The position numbers and the translations under genes are program-made. The notes under the pieces are model-generated. The model did not search any database and was not told where the DNA came from. It saw only the letters and a program-made list of their open reading frames with translations. A DNA stretch of 5,949 bases from CALWZE01 sp964645785 (GTDB lineage Bacteria; Bacillota; Clostridia; Oscillospirales; Ruminococcaceae): contig CAZYAV010000071.1 in NCBI GenBank assembly GCA_964645785.1, positions 1 to 5,949 on the forward strand, read 5' to 3'. Of the stretch, positions 1 to 5,410 are shown piece by piece (positions within the stretch are counted from its first letter, which is position 1; each line of letters begins with the position of its first letter).

Positions 1-374
1 GCTCCGCCGCCGGCTCCGCCCCCTCCTTCGGCGACCGCAAGGGCTATCAGATGGATCCCCACAACCGCAAAGAGGCGCTGAAGGAGTGCGCGCTGGATGT
101 CGAGGAGGGCGCGGACATCATCATGGTCAAGCCGGCGCTCTCCTATCTCGACATTATCCGGGAATGCGCCGACGCGTTTGAGCTGCCCCTGGCGGCCTAT
201 TCCGTTTCGGGCGAATACGCAATGATCAAGGCAGCCGCGCAGGCCGGGCTGGTGGATGAATACCGCATCATGTGCGAATCCGCCCTGTCCGTCTTCCGGG
301 CGGGCGCAAACATGCTCATCACCTACTACGCCAAGGAGCTGGCGCAGGCCATTCAAAAAGGAGATATCGGGTAA
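1..374 (+). CDS. hemB: Delta-aminolevulinic acid dehydratase (porphobilinogen synthase), C-terminal part
   Basis: Cytoplasmic enzyme that condenses two 5-aminolevulinate molecules into porphobilinogen, the second committed step towards heme, siroheme and cobalamin. The reading frame is open from base 3, so the gene starts before the window; the ATG at 51 is internal. About 123 residues are visible of roughly 325 usual for the family. Family signatures are SAPSFGDRKGYQMDPHNR at the left edge, then IIMVKPALSYLDI, whose lysine (codon 129-131) matches the Schiff-base lysine of the active site, then AAYSVSGEYAM, and a YYAKELA tail. The second conserved active-site lysine and the metal site would lie upstream, outside the window. 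The stop TAA (372-374) shares its last A with the ATG of hemL, which implies translational coupling in one operon. The identification is firm; only the missing N-terminus limits it. Confidence 0.96.
   Translation, partial: SAAGSAPSFGDRKGYQMDPHNRKEALKECALDVEEGADIIMVKPALSYLDIIRECADAFELPLAAYSVSGEYAMIKAAAQAGLVDEYRIMCESALSVFRAGANMLITYYAKELAQAIQKGDIG
357..363 (+). promoter_or_regulatory. Ribosome binding site that fixes the hemL start
   Basis: AAAGGAG lies 10 bases before the ATG at 374, inside the last codons of hemB. It supports the 374 start over an in-frame ATG at 272, which would add 34 residues that overlap hemB and resemble no aminomutase N-terminus. Confidence 0.85.
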
Positions 375-1660
375 TGGACACTTCTGCCGCACTGTTTGAG
401 CGCGCCAAACGGGTGCTTCCCGGCGGCGTGAACAGCCCCGTGCGCGCCTATCGGGCGGTGGGGCTGACCCCGCGCTTTATCGAAAGGGCGGACGGCGCCT
501 ATATCTGGGACGTGGACGGCAACCGGTACATCGACTATGTCTGCTCCTGGGGGCCGATGATTTTGGGGCACAACCACCCCCGCATCCGTGAGGCGGTGGC
601 GACGGCCGTGCAGGACGGCCTTTCCTTTGGCGCTTCCACCCGGCGGGAGGTGGAGATTGCCGAGCTGATGATCGAAATGGTGCCCAACATCGAGATGGTG
701 CGCATGGTGAATTCCGGCACCGAGGCTGTCATGTCCGCGCTGCGCCTTGCGCGGGGCGCGACAGGCCGGGATAAAATTGTCAAGTTCGAGGGCTGCTATC
801 ACGGCCACAGCGACGCCATGCTGGTGAAGGCCGGTTCCTCCGCCGTGGCGGAAGGCGGCCGCCCCAGCTCCGCCGGCGTGCCGGTGGACACGGTCAAGGA
901 CACCCTCACCGCCCGGTACAACGACCTGGAAAGCGTCCGGGCGCTGTTCGCGCAGCATCCCGGCGGGATTGCCTGCGTCATCGTGGAGCCGGTGGCCGCC
1001 AACATGGGGGTGGTGGGGCCGCAGCCGGGCTTTCTGGAGGGCTTGCGCGCCCTGTGCGACAAGGAGGGCGCGCTGCTGATTTTCGACGAGGTCATCACCG
1101 GCTTCCGGCTGGCCGCGGGCGGCGCGCAGGCGTATTTCGGCGTCCGGGCGGATATCGTCACCTTTGGCAAAATCATCGGCGGCGGGATGCCGGTCGGCGC
1201 CTACTGCGCGAGCCGCGCGCTGATGGAGAACGTCGCCCCCTGCGGCTCGGTCTATCAGGCGGGCACTCTATCCGGGAACCCGGTGGCCATGGCGGCGGGG
1301 CTCGCGCAGCTCCGCTATCTCCGCGAGCACCCGGAGGTCTACACCGGGATTGCCGAAAAGGCCGCCCGGCTGGCCGGCGGGATGCGCAAGGCCGCGGCGC
1401 AGGCCGGCGCAAAGGTCAGCATCAACCAGGTGGGCAGCCTGGTGGCGCCCTTCTTTACCCCGGACAGGGTAGAGTCCTTTGACGGCGCGGCCAAAAGCGA
1501 CCTTGCAAAATACGCCGCCTATTTTGAGAAGATGCTGGCAAACGGCATCTATCTTGCCCCCGCGCAGTTTGAGGCGATGTTCCTCTCCGACGCGCACACC
1601 GACGCGGATATCGACCGCACCGTTGCGGCCGCGGCGCAGGTGTTTTCGGCGATTTCCTGA
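374..1660 (+). CDS. hemL: Glutamate-1-semialdehyde 2,1-aminomutase
   Basis: PLP-dependent enzyme of the class III aminotransferase fold that converts glutamate-1-semialdehyde into 5-aminolevulinate, the substrate of the neighbouring HemB, in the C5 tetrapyrrole pathway. The protein has 428 residues, a full family length, with the typical opening SAALFERAKRVLPGGVNSPVR. Visible motifs in order: DGNRYIDYVCSWGP (48-61), VNSGTEA (112-118, cofactor phosphate binding), GCYHGH (140-145), IFDEVITGFR (236-245, with Asp238 facing the PLP pyridine nitrogen), TFGKIIGGGMPVGAY (263-277, with Lys266 the expected Schiff-base lysine) and YQAGTLSGNPVAMAAG (294-309). The GGGMPVGAY context and gapless alignment favour HemL over other class III aminotransferases, as does pairing with hemB. 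No frameshift or missing catalytic residue was seen. The one-base overlap with hemB indicates co-transcription. Confidence 0.97.
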   Translation: MDTSAALFERAKRVLPGGVNSPVRAYRAVGLTPRFIERADGAYIWDVDGNRYIDYVCSWGPMILGHNHPRIREAVATAVQDGLSFGASTRREVEIAELMIEMVPNIEMVRMVNSGTEAVMSALRLARGATGRDKIVKFEGCYHGHSDAMLVKAGSSAVAEGGRPSSAGVPVDTVKDTLTARYNDLESVRALFAQHPGGIACVIVEPVAANMGVVGPQPGFLEGLRALCDKEGALLIFDEVITGFRLAAGGAQAYFGVRADIVTFGKIIGGGMPVGAYCASRALMENVAPCGSVYQAGTLSGNPVAMAAGLAQLRYLREHPEVYTGIAEKAARLAGGMRKAAAQAGAKVSINQVGSLVAPFFTPDRVESFDGAAKSDLAKYAAYFEKMLANGIYLAPAQFEAMFLSDAHTDADIDRTVAAAAQVFSAIS

Positions 1661-1666
1661 GCGCCG

Positions 1667-1709
1667 CGCCCAAGCCCCGGGCGGTCTCTTGTATGCGGGC
1701 GTCGCCCGC
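1667..1709 (+). terminator. Weak GC hairpins after hemL, possible terminator
   Basis: Two short stems follow hemL: CGCCC (1667-1671) with GGGCG (1679-1683), followed by GTCTCTTGT, and GCGGGC (1695-1700) with GCCCGC (1704-1709) on a three-base loop. Neither is followed by a real T-run, so termination here may be partial and the next gene could be reached by read-through. Confidence 0.25.
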
Positions 1710-1768
1710 TGCATTCCCGGCAAATTCCGCTATTCAAAACACAAAATTTACGTCGACAGGAGTCCAGT

Positions 1769-2161
1769 ATGAAACGGTATAAACTTGCCGCCCTGCTCAT
1801 GATTATTCACGGCGGGTGCATGGAAATCGGCGGCGTCCTGTGCGCCGTTCCCGCGCTGCTTTTGGGCGCTGACAAATTCGATATTGCGCGGTATTTCTCT
1901 TTTAAGCTCCCCTATTTTCAGGATAATCTGTATCTCGTTTTGTTTATGGGCGCGATCTTCGGGGTGATGCGTCTCATCGGCGCCGTGGGGCTGCTCAAAA
2001 ACAGGCTGTGGGGGCTGGCTCTGTCCGTAATCAACTGTGTCGTCACCATGATACTGATGCTGTTTATGCTCCCGTTTGGCATTCAGGACGGCCTGCTTGC
2101 CGGCAGCGCCCTCATTTTAATGCTGACCCAGTATTTCGGCGGCCGAAAGATTGTGGAATGA
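1769..2161 (+). CDS. Small multi-pass membrane protein, function unknown
   Basis: A 130-residue, strongly hydrophobic protein that I do not recognise. AGGAG at 1758-1762, six bases before the ATG, supports the start. Hydrophobic segments suggest about four transmembrane helices: residues 6-33, 54-76, 80-103 and 107-123. The N-terminus MKRYK and the C-terminus GGRKIVE are basic, consistent with both ends being cytoplasmic by the positive-inside rule. Helix 1 has glycine-rich spacing (HGGCMEIGG), and a polar loop (residues 34-53, with several aromatic residues) separates helices 1 and 2. No catalytic motif, metal-binding cluster or transporter signature is visible. It lies 108 bases after hemL on the same strand. 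That spacing is loose, with weak hairpins between, so a role in heme metabolism cannot be inferred. It is somewhat less GC-rich than hemL, as expected for a membrane protein. The open frame, good ribosome binding site and helix pattern make it a likely real gene. Confidence 0.8.
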   Translation: MKRYKLAALLMIIHGGCMEIGGVLCAVPALLLGADKFDIARYFSFKLPYFQDNLYLVLFMGAIFGVMRLIGAVGLLKNRLWGLALSVINCVVTMILMLFMLPFGIQDGLLAGSALILMLTQYFGGRKIVE

Positions 2162-2170
2162 CCCGCTAAC

Positions 2171-2365
2171 TTAGGCTATTGGGGAGGACAAGACCATCCG
2201 CAAAAGATTGGTTGGCTCGGGCTCCGGAGGTGTCTACACTTGCTGATCCCTCGAAGGGGCGGTTGAAGTTTATTATGGCATCATTCGCCCCGCAGCCCGT
2301 AAGCGGGGTAAGTCCTGGTCTTGACTGCGTGGCCTATTCTCGGCTGACAGCCTTGTATTTTTTCT
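2171..2365 (+). ncRNA. Candidate structured non-coding RNA
   Basis: About 195 bases with no credible reading frame but many matching stems. The ends can pair: TAGGCT (2172-2177) with GGCCTA (2331-2336). A second long-range stem joins CAAGACCA (2189-2196) to TGGTCTTG (2316-2323), eight perfect pairs. Inside lie AGGTG-TCTA-CACTT (2229-2242), CCCT-CGA-AGGG (2248-2258) and CCCCGC (2288-2293) with GCGGGG (2303-2308). The nine-base loop of that last hairpin carries AGCCCG (2294-2299), complementary to CGGGCT (2218-2223), so a pseudoknot is possible. GGGGCG (2256-2261) with CGCCCC (2286-2291) is an alternative pairing. A small hairpin and T-rich run at 2342-2363 could form the 3' end. No plus-strand gene follows, so a cis-acting riboswitch is unlikely; a free-standing RNA fits better. 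Known Clostridia RNAs of similar size (6S RNA, raiA-motif RNA) are options I cannot confirm. No clear promoter was found; boundaries are approximate. Confidence 0.45.
2342..2363 (+). terminator. Hairpin plus T-rich run ending the ncRNA candidate
   Basis: GGCT (2342-2345) and AGCC (2349-2352) form a short stem on a three-base loop, followed at once by TTGTATTTTTT and more T-rich sequence. The stem has only four pairs, so the site is weak alone, but its position directly after the long-range stems fits the 3' end of a stand-alone RNA. Confidence 0.4.
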
Positions 2366-2477
2366 TTCCTGTAAGAAAGCCCGTTGATCGTTCAACGTGT
2401 TCGTGCGACATGTTCTGTTTTTACTATCACTTACACAACTTCAAATTGTATTTTGTTTGCCATGGTTTTTTTATTCA
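2366..2477. other. AT-rich intergenic tract with small hairpins
   Basis: This part of the gene-free stretch is visibly AT-rich against the GC-rich coding DNA on both sides. It holds CGTTGA-TCGT-TCAACG (2382-2397, perfect six-pair stem) and CGTGT (2396-2400) with ACATG (2408-2412) followed by TTCTGTTTTT, which could act as a weak plus-strand terminator. No gene is supportable: a TTG-started frame through 2179-2484 has no ribosome binding site and runs through the ncRNA stems, and minus-strand frames are at most about 25 codons. It may simply be a buffer between convergent transcription units or old insertion debris. Confidence 0.5.
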
Positions 2478-2500
2478 CCCCTGACAGAACAGGGGGTTTT
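2478..2500 (+). terminator. Intrinsic terminator, plus strand
   Basis: CCCCTG (2478-2483) and CAGGGG (2490-2495) form a perfect six-pair GC-rich stem on a six-base loop, followed by GTTTTGTT. The T-run is on the plus side only, so it stops transcription coming from the membrane-protein/ncRNA side before it reaches guaA. Confidence 0.6.
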
Positions 2501-2515
2501 GTTAAGCCTAAAGGC

Positions 2516-2560
2516 AACAAAAAGAGCTATCTGATTTCGGCCGAAATCAGATAGCTCTTT
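2516..2560 (-). terminator. Terminator of guaB-guaA: perfect 40-bp palindrome
   Basis: Bases 2521-2560 are an exact inverted repeat: twenty bases ending in ATTTCGG meet their reverse complement with no spacer at the central GGCC. Read on the minus strand the hairpin ends in CTCTTT and continues TTGTT (2520-2516), a good intrinsic terminator about 104 bases after the guaA stop. On the plus strand it is followed by ACTTATTCTT, so weaker termination in that direction is also possible. Confidence 0.85.
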
Positions 2561-2590
2561 ACTTATTCTTGTGATAATTCAAATACTGTT

Positions 2591-2652
2591 GCCGTTTCGT
2601 TGCCACGGAGGGTATTGAGACGGCGAAAAGCCTGTATTTACGGACTTTTTCG
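2591..2652 (-). other. Structured 3' untranslated region of guaA
   Basis: Between the guaA stop and its terminator the minus-strand transcript can form two further stems: bases 2624-2632 with 2642-2652 (CGAAAA/TTTTCG core with bulges), and GCCGTTTC (2591-2598) with GAGACGGC (2617-2624), eight pairs including one G-U. GTTGCC also occurs twice (2588-2593 and 2599-2604). No reading frame is credible. Whether these stems do more than protect the mRNA end is unknown. Confidence 0.35.
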
Positions 2653-2663
2653 TGGGTGTGAAA

Positions 2664-4190
2664 TCACTCCCATTCAATCGTTGCCGGGGGCTTGGTCGTC
2701 ACGTCGTAGACGATGCGGTTGACCCCTTTGACCTCGTTGACGATGCGGTTGCTGATCCGCGCGAGGACGTCGTAGGGGATGCGGGCAAAGTCCGCGGTCA
2801 TCGCGTCGACCGAGGTGACCGCGCGGATTGCAACCGTGTGGCAGTAGGTGCGCTCGTCCCCCATCACGCCGACGCTTTGCAGGTTCGGCAGCACCGTGAA
2901 ATACTGCCAGATTTCCCGGTCGAGGCCGGCCTTGGCAATTTCCTCGCGGAGGATGGCGTCGCTCTCGCGGATGATGTGCAGCTTGTCCTCCGTAATCTCG
3001 CCGAGGCAGCGCACCGCGAGCCCGGGGCCCGGGAACGGCTGCCGCGCGACAATGTGCTCCGGGATGCCCAGCGCGCGGCCGACGTTGCGCACCTCGTCCT
3101 TGAACAGCAGCCGCAGCGGCTCGCAGAGCCTCAGCTTCATATTTTCGGGCAGCCCTCCGACGTTGTGGTGGCTCTTGATGACGGCGGCGTCGCCCATGCC
3201 GCTCTCGATGATATCCGGGTAGATTGTCCCCTGCAGCAGATAGTCCTGCTCCCCCAGCTTGCGCGCCTCCTCGTCAAACACCGAGATAAACTCCGCGCCG
3301 ATGATTTTGCGCTTCTGCTCGGGGTCGGTCACCCCGCGCAGCTTGGCCAGGAACTGCGCGCCGGCGTTCACCCGGATGACGTTCAGGTCAAATTTGCCCC
3401 GCAGGGTCTCCATGACCTCGTCGCCCTCGTTTTTGCGCATCATGCCGTGATCCACAAAGATGCAGGTCAGCCGGTCGCCGATTGCGCGGTGCACCATGAC
3501 GGCCGCAACCGTGCTGTCGACGCCGCCGGACAGCGCGCAGAGCACCTTTTTGCCCTCCAGCTCGGTTTTGAGCCGCGCCACCTCGTCCTGCACGAAATTG
3601 GCCGGCGTCCAGTCGCCGGTACAGCCGCAGATATCGTACACAAAGCTGCGCAGCAGCTTTTTGCCGAACGGAGTGTGCTCCACCTCGGGGTGGAACTGCA
3701 CCGCGTACAGCCGGCGCGCGTCGTTCTGCATCGCCGCATAGGGGCAATTGTCGCTGTGTGCGGCGACTTCAAAGCCCGGCGGCATCTCGACAATCTGGTC
3801 GTTGTGGCTCATCCAGCAGACGTCCTGCTCGAACACCCGTTCAAGGAACCTGCCCGGATTGGCGCGCACCGGGATTTTGCCGAACTCCTGTTTTTCCTGC
3901 CGCTCGACCCTGCCGCCAAGCAGCAGCGCCATCAGCTGCGCCCCGTAGCAGATGCCCAGAATCGGAATCCGCAGCGAGAAAATCTCGGGGTCGATGGTGG
4001 GGCTCCCCGGGGCGTATACGCTCGCCGGGCCGCCGGTGAAGATGATGCCCTTGGGGTTTCGCGCCTTGATCTGCGCAATCGCGTTTTTGTACGGAATCAC
4101 CTCGCAGTAGACATTGTTTTCCCGCACCCGGCGCGCGATCAGCTGGTTATATTGTCCGCCGAAATCGACAATAATAATCATTTCATGCAT
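2664..4190 (-). CDS. guaA: GMP synthase (glutamine-hydrolysing)
   Basis: Cytoplasmic enzyme that aminates XMP to GMP using glutamine and ATP, the last step of guanine nucleotide synthesis. The protein has 508 residues, complete for the two-domain bacterial form. The class I glutamine amidotransferase domain (about 1-190) shows IVDFGGQYNQLIARRVRE, the oxyanion region FTGGPASVY (51-59), nucleophile Cys81 in ILGICYGAQL, and the His167/Glu169 pair in VQFHPEVEHT. The ATP pyrophosphatase domain follows, with the P-loop ALSGGVDST (219-227), VDHGMMRKNE (246-255) and FPGPGLAVR (386-394). The dimerisation domain ends in the typical NRIVYDVTTKPPATIEWE. All catalytic residues are present. The 4190 start is preferred to the ATG three codons later because of its ribosome binding site spacing. 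It lies 11 bases after guaB, which supplies XMP, so the two form one operon. A long open frame on the opposite strand is a codon-bias shadow. Confidence 0.98.
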   Translation of the reverse strand: MHEMIIIVDFGGQYNQLIARRVRENNVYCEVIPYKNAIAQIKARNPKGIIFTGGPASVYAPGSPTIDPEIFSLRIPILGICYGAQLMALLLGGRVERQEKQEFGKIPVRANPGRFLERVFEQDVCWMSHNDQIVEMPPGFEVAAHSDNCPYAAMQNDARRLYAVQFHPEVEHTPFGKKLLRSFVYDICGCTGDWTPANFVQDEVARLKTELEGKKVLCALSGGVDSTVAAVMVHRAIGDRLTCIFVDHGMMRKNEGDEVMETLRGKFDLNVIRVNAGAQFLAKLRGVTDPEQKRKIIGAEFISVFDEEARKLGEQDYLLQGTIYPDIIESGMGDAAVIKSHHNVGGLPENMKLRLCEPLRLLFKDEVRNVGRALGIPEHIVARQPFPGPGLAVRCLGEITEDKLHIIRESDAILREEIAKAGLDREIWQYFTVLPNLQSVGVMGDERTYCHTVAIRAVTSVDAMTADFARIPYDVLARISNRIVNEVKGVNRIVYDVTTKPPATIEWE

Positions 4191-4196
4191 AAGCGA

Positions 4197-4203
4197 TCCT
4201 CTC
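4197..4203 (-). promoter_or_regulatory. Ribosome binding site of guaA overlapping the guaB stop
   Basis: GAGAGGA, read on the minus strand from 4203 to 4197, begins within the guaB TGA and lies six bases before the guaA ATG. This arrangement favours translational coupling and selects the 4190 start. Confidence 0.75.
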
Positions 4204-5323
4204 AGAGTGTTGTTGCCTGATAATTGGGTTCACCGCCGGTGATCGAAATATCGTGGGGGTGGCTCTCGTGCAGACCCGCGCCGGAAATGCGCACAAACGA
4301 GCCGTTTTTGCGCAGCTCCTCCAGGTTGTGTACCCCGCAATAGCCCATGCCGGAGCGCAGCCCGCCGACCATCTGATAGACAATATCCTTAATCTCGCCG
4401 CGGTACGCGACCAGACCCTCGACCCCCTCCGGGACGAACTTTTTGCTGCCGCTCTGGAAATAGCGGTCGCCGCTGCCCTTCTTCATGGCGCCGGTGCTGC
4501 CCATGCCGCGATAGATTTTGTAGCTTTTGCCGTTGACGTTCACAACCTGACCCGGGCTCTCCATGGTGGACGCGAACAGCGAGCCGATCATGACCACCGA
4601 GCTGCCGCCCGCGATAGCCTTGACAATGTCGCCCGAATACTGGATTCCCCCGTCGCCGATGATCGGAATATTGTATTTGTCCGCGACCTCGGCACAGTTC
4701 ATAATCGCCGTCAGCTGCGGCACGCCGATGCCCGCGACGATGCGGGTGGTGCAGATGGAGCCGGGGCCCATGCCGACCTTGACGCAGTCCGCGCCCGCGC
4801 GAATCAGCTCCTCCGTCGCCTCGCCGGTCGCGACATTGCCCGCAATCAGCTGCGTGTCCGGGAATTTCTCTTTGAACAGCCGCACATGCTCGATGACGTT
4901 TTCGCTGTGGCCGTGCGCCGTGTCGATGACAATCACGTCCACCCCCGCGTCAATCAGCGCTCCCGCGCGCTCAAGCATATCGGTGGTTGCGCCGACCGCC
5001 GCACCGGCCAGCAGGCGGCCGTGCGCATCCGTCGCCGCCGACGGATACTTCAGCTCCGCCTCCTTGACCACCTCCACCTCCGCGGCCTGCTCCTTGATGG
5101 TCATGCTTTTGTGGATGATGCCGATGCCGCCCTCGCGCGCCATCGCGATGGCCATGCCCGCCTCGGTCACCGTGTCCATGCCCGCGCTCATCAGCGGGAT
5201 ATTGAGCTGGATCTTGTTGGTCAGCCGCGCCTTCAAATCGACCTCGTTCGGCAGCACGTCCGACTTTTGCGGGATCAGCAGCACGTCGTTAAATGTCAGT
5301 CCCTCAAACAGAATCTGTGCCAT
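4202..5323 (-). CDS. guaB: IMP dehydrogenase, compact form lacking the CBS domains
   Basis: NAD-dependent cytoplasmic enzyme that oxidises IMP to XMP, the committed step to GMP. The protein has 373 residues against about 480-490 for the usual bacterial enzyme. The N-terminal barrel start FEGLTFNDVLLIPQKSDVLP (6-25), PLMSAGMDTVTE (43-54) and GGIGIIHKSM (65-74) are normal. Near residues 90-95 the chain passes directly from VEVVKEAE to KYPSAATDAHGRLLAGAAVG, where about 115-120 residues of paired CBS motifs would normally lie. The catalytic half is intact: DTAHGHS (134-140), AGNVAT (161-166), GPGSICTTR with catalytic Cys191, GDGGIQYSGD (223-232), YRGMGS (271-276), the mobile flap, and GGLRSGMGYCG (320-330). 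The frame is continuous, so this is a natural domain absence and not a frameshift. AGGGGAG (5339-5333) nine bases before the ATG supports the start. GMP reductase is less likely, given the GuaA partner and the IMPDH-type flap and C-terminus. Confidence 0.95.
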   Translation of the reverse strand: MAQILFEGLTFNDVLLIPQKSDVLPNEVDLKARLTNKIQLNIPLMSAGMDTVTEAGMAIAMAREGGIGIIHKSMTIKEQAAEVEVVKEAELKYPSAATDAHGRLLAGAAVGATTDMLERAGALIDAGVDVIVIDTAHGHSENVIEHVRLFKEKFPDTQLIAGNVATGEATEELIRAGADCVKVGMGPGSICTTRIVAGIGVPQLTAIMNCAEVADKYNIPIIGDGGIQYSGDIVKAIAGGSSVVMIGSLFASTMESPGQVVNVNGKSYKIYRGMGSTGAMKKGSGDRYFQSGSKKFVPEGVEGLVAYRGEIKDIVYQMVGGLRSGMGYCGVHNLEELRKNGSFVRISGAGLHESHPHDISITGGEPNYQATTL

Positions 5324-5361
5324 ATCAAACCACTCCCCTGTTCCGTAAAATTTTACAAGAA
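5324..5361 (-). promoter_or_regulatory. guaB leader: ribosome binding site and 12-bp palindrome
   Basis: Only about 38 bases separate the tuf terminator hairpin from guaB. They hold the perfect palindrome GTAAAATTTTAC (5345-5356) and the ribosome binding site AGGGGAG (5333-5339). TAAAAT within the palindrome could serve as a -10 box, but a matching -35 would fall inside the terminator stem and none is recognisable. There is no room for a riboswitch leader. Confidence 0.4.
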
Positions 5362-5386
5362 GCCCTCGCCCGTTGCGGGCGAGGGC
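5357..5386 (-). terminator. Intrinsic terminator of tuf
   Basis: GCCCTCGCCCG (5362-5372) and CGGGCGAGGGC (5376-5386) form a perfect 11-pair stem on a three-base loop. On the minus strand it is followed by TTCTTGT and then an AT-rich stretch. It lies 24 bases after the tuf stop and separates tuf from guaB. The T-run is interrupted, so some read-through into guaBA is plausible. Confidence 0.8.
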
Positions 5387-5410
5387 CTTGATGCGCTATG
5401 GGTTGCTGAA

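Noticed and set aside
272..373. Upstream ATG extending hemL by 34 residues
   Set aside because: The extension overlaps hemB out of frame, is arginine/histidine-rich and unlike aminomutase N-termini; AAAGGAG points to the ATG at 374.
353..958. Minus-strand frame of about 200 codons opposite hemL
   Set aside because: Histidine/glycine-rich shadow of hemL with no recognisable domain.
2171..2365. Riboswitch or T-box leader
   Set aside because: No plus-strand gene follows before terminators and the convergent guaA, and no T-box GGTGGNACCGCG or common riboswitch core is visible.
2179..2484. TTG-started plus-strand frame of about 100 codons in the gene-free stretch
   Set aside because: Rare start codon without a ribosome binding site, crosses the ncRNA stems and terminator-like hairpins, and the product has no coherent protein character.
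2652..2690. guaA 3' end as an integration site for a genomic island
   Set aside because: guaA 3' ends are used as attachment sites in some bacteria, but no integrase gene and no second copy of the guaA end sequence was found in the window.
2652..4220. Open frame of about 520 codons on the plus strand opposite guaA
   Set aside because: It mirrors guaA codon for codon on the other strand; GC-rich third positions remove stops. The product is histidine/arginine/alanine/valine-rich with no family features, while guaA is unmistakable.
4563..5348. Plus-strand frame of about 260 codons opposite guaB
   Set aside because: Shadow of guaB; serine/proline/methionine-rich low-information sequence and no supporting ribosome binding site.
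5338..5356. PurR-box-like sequence (ACGGAACA) before guaB
   Set aside because: Differs from the Bacillus PurBox core CCGAAC at a key base, is single rather than paired, and no PurR is known for this genome.
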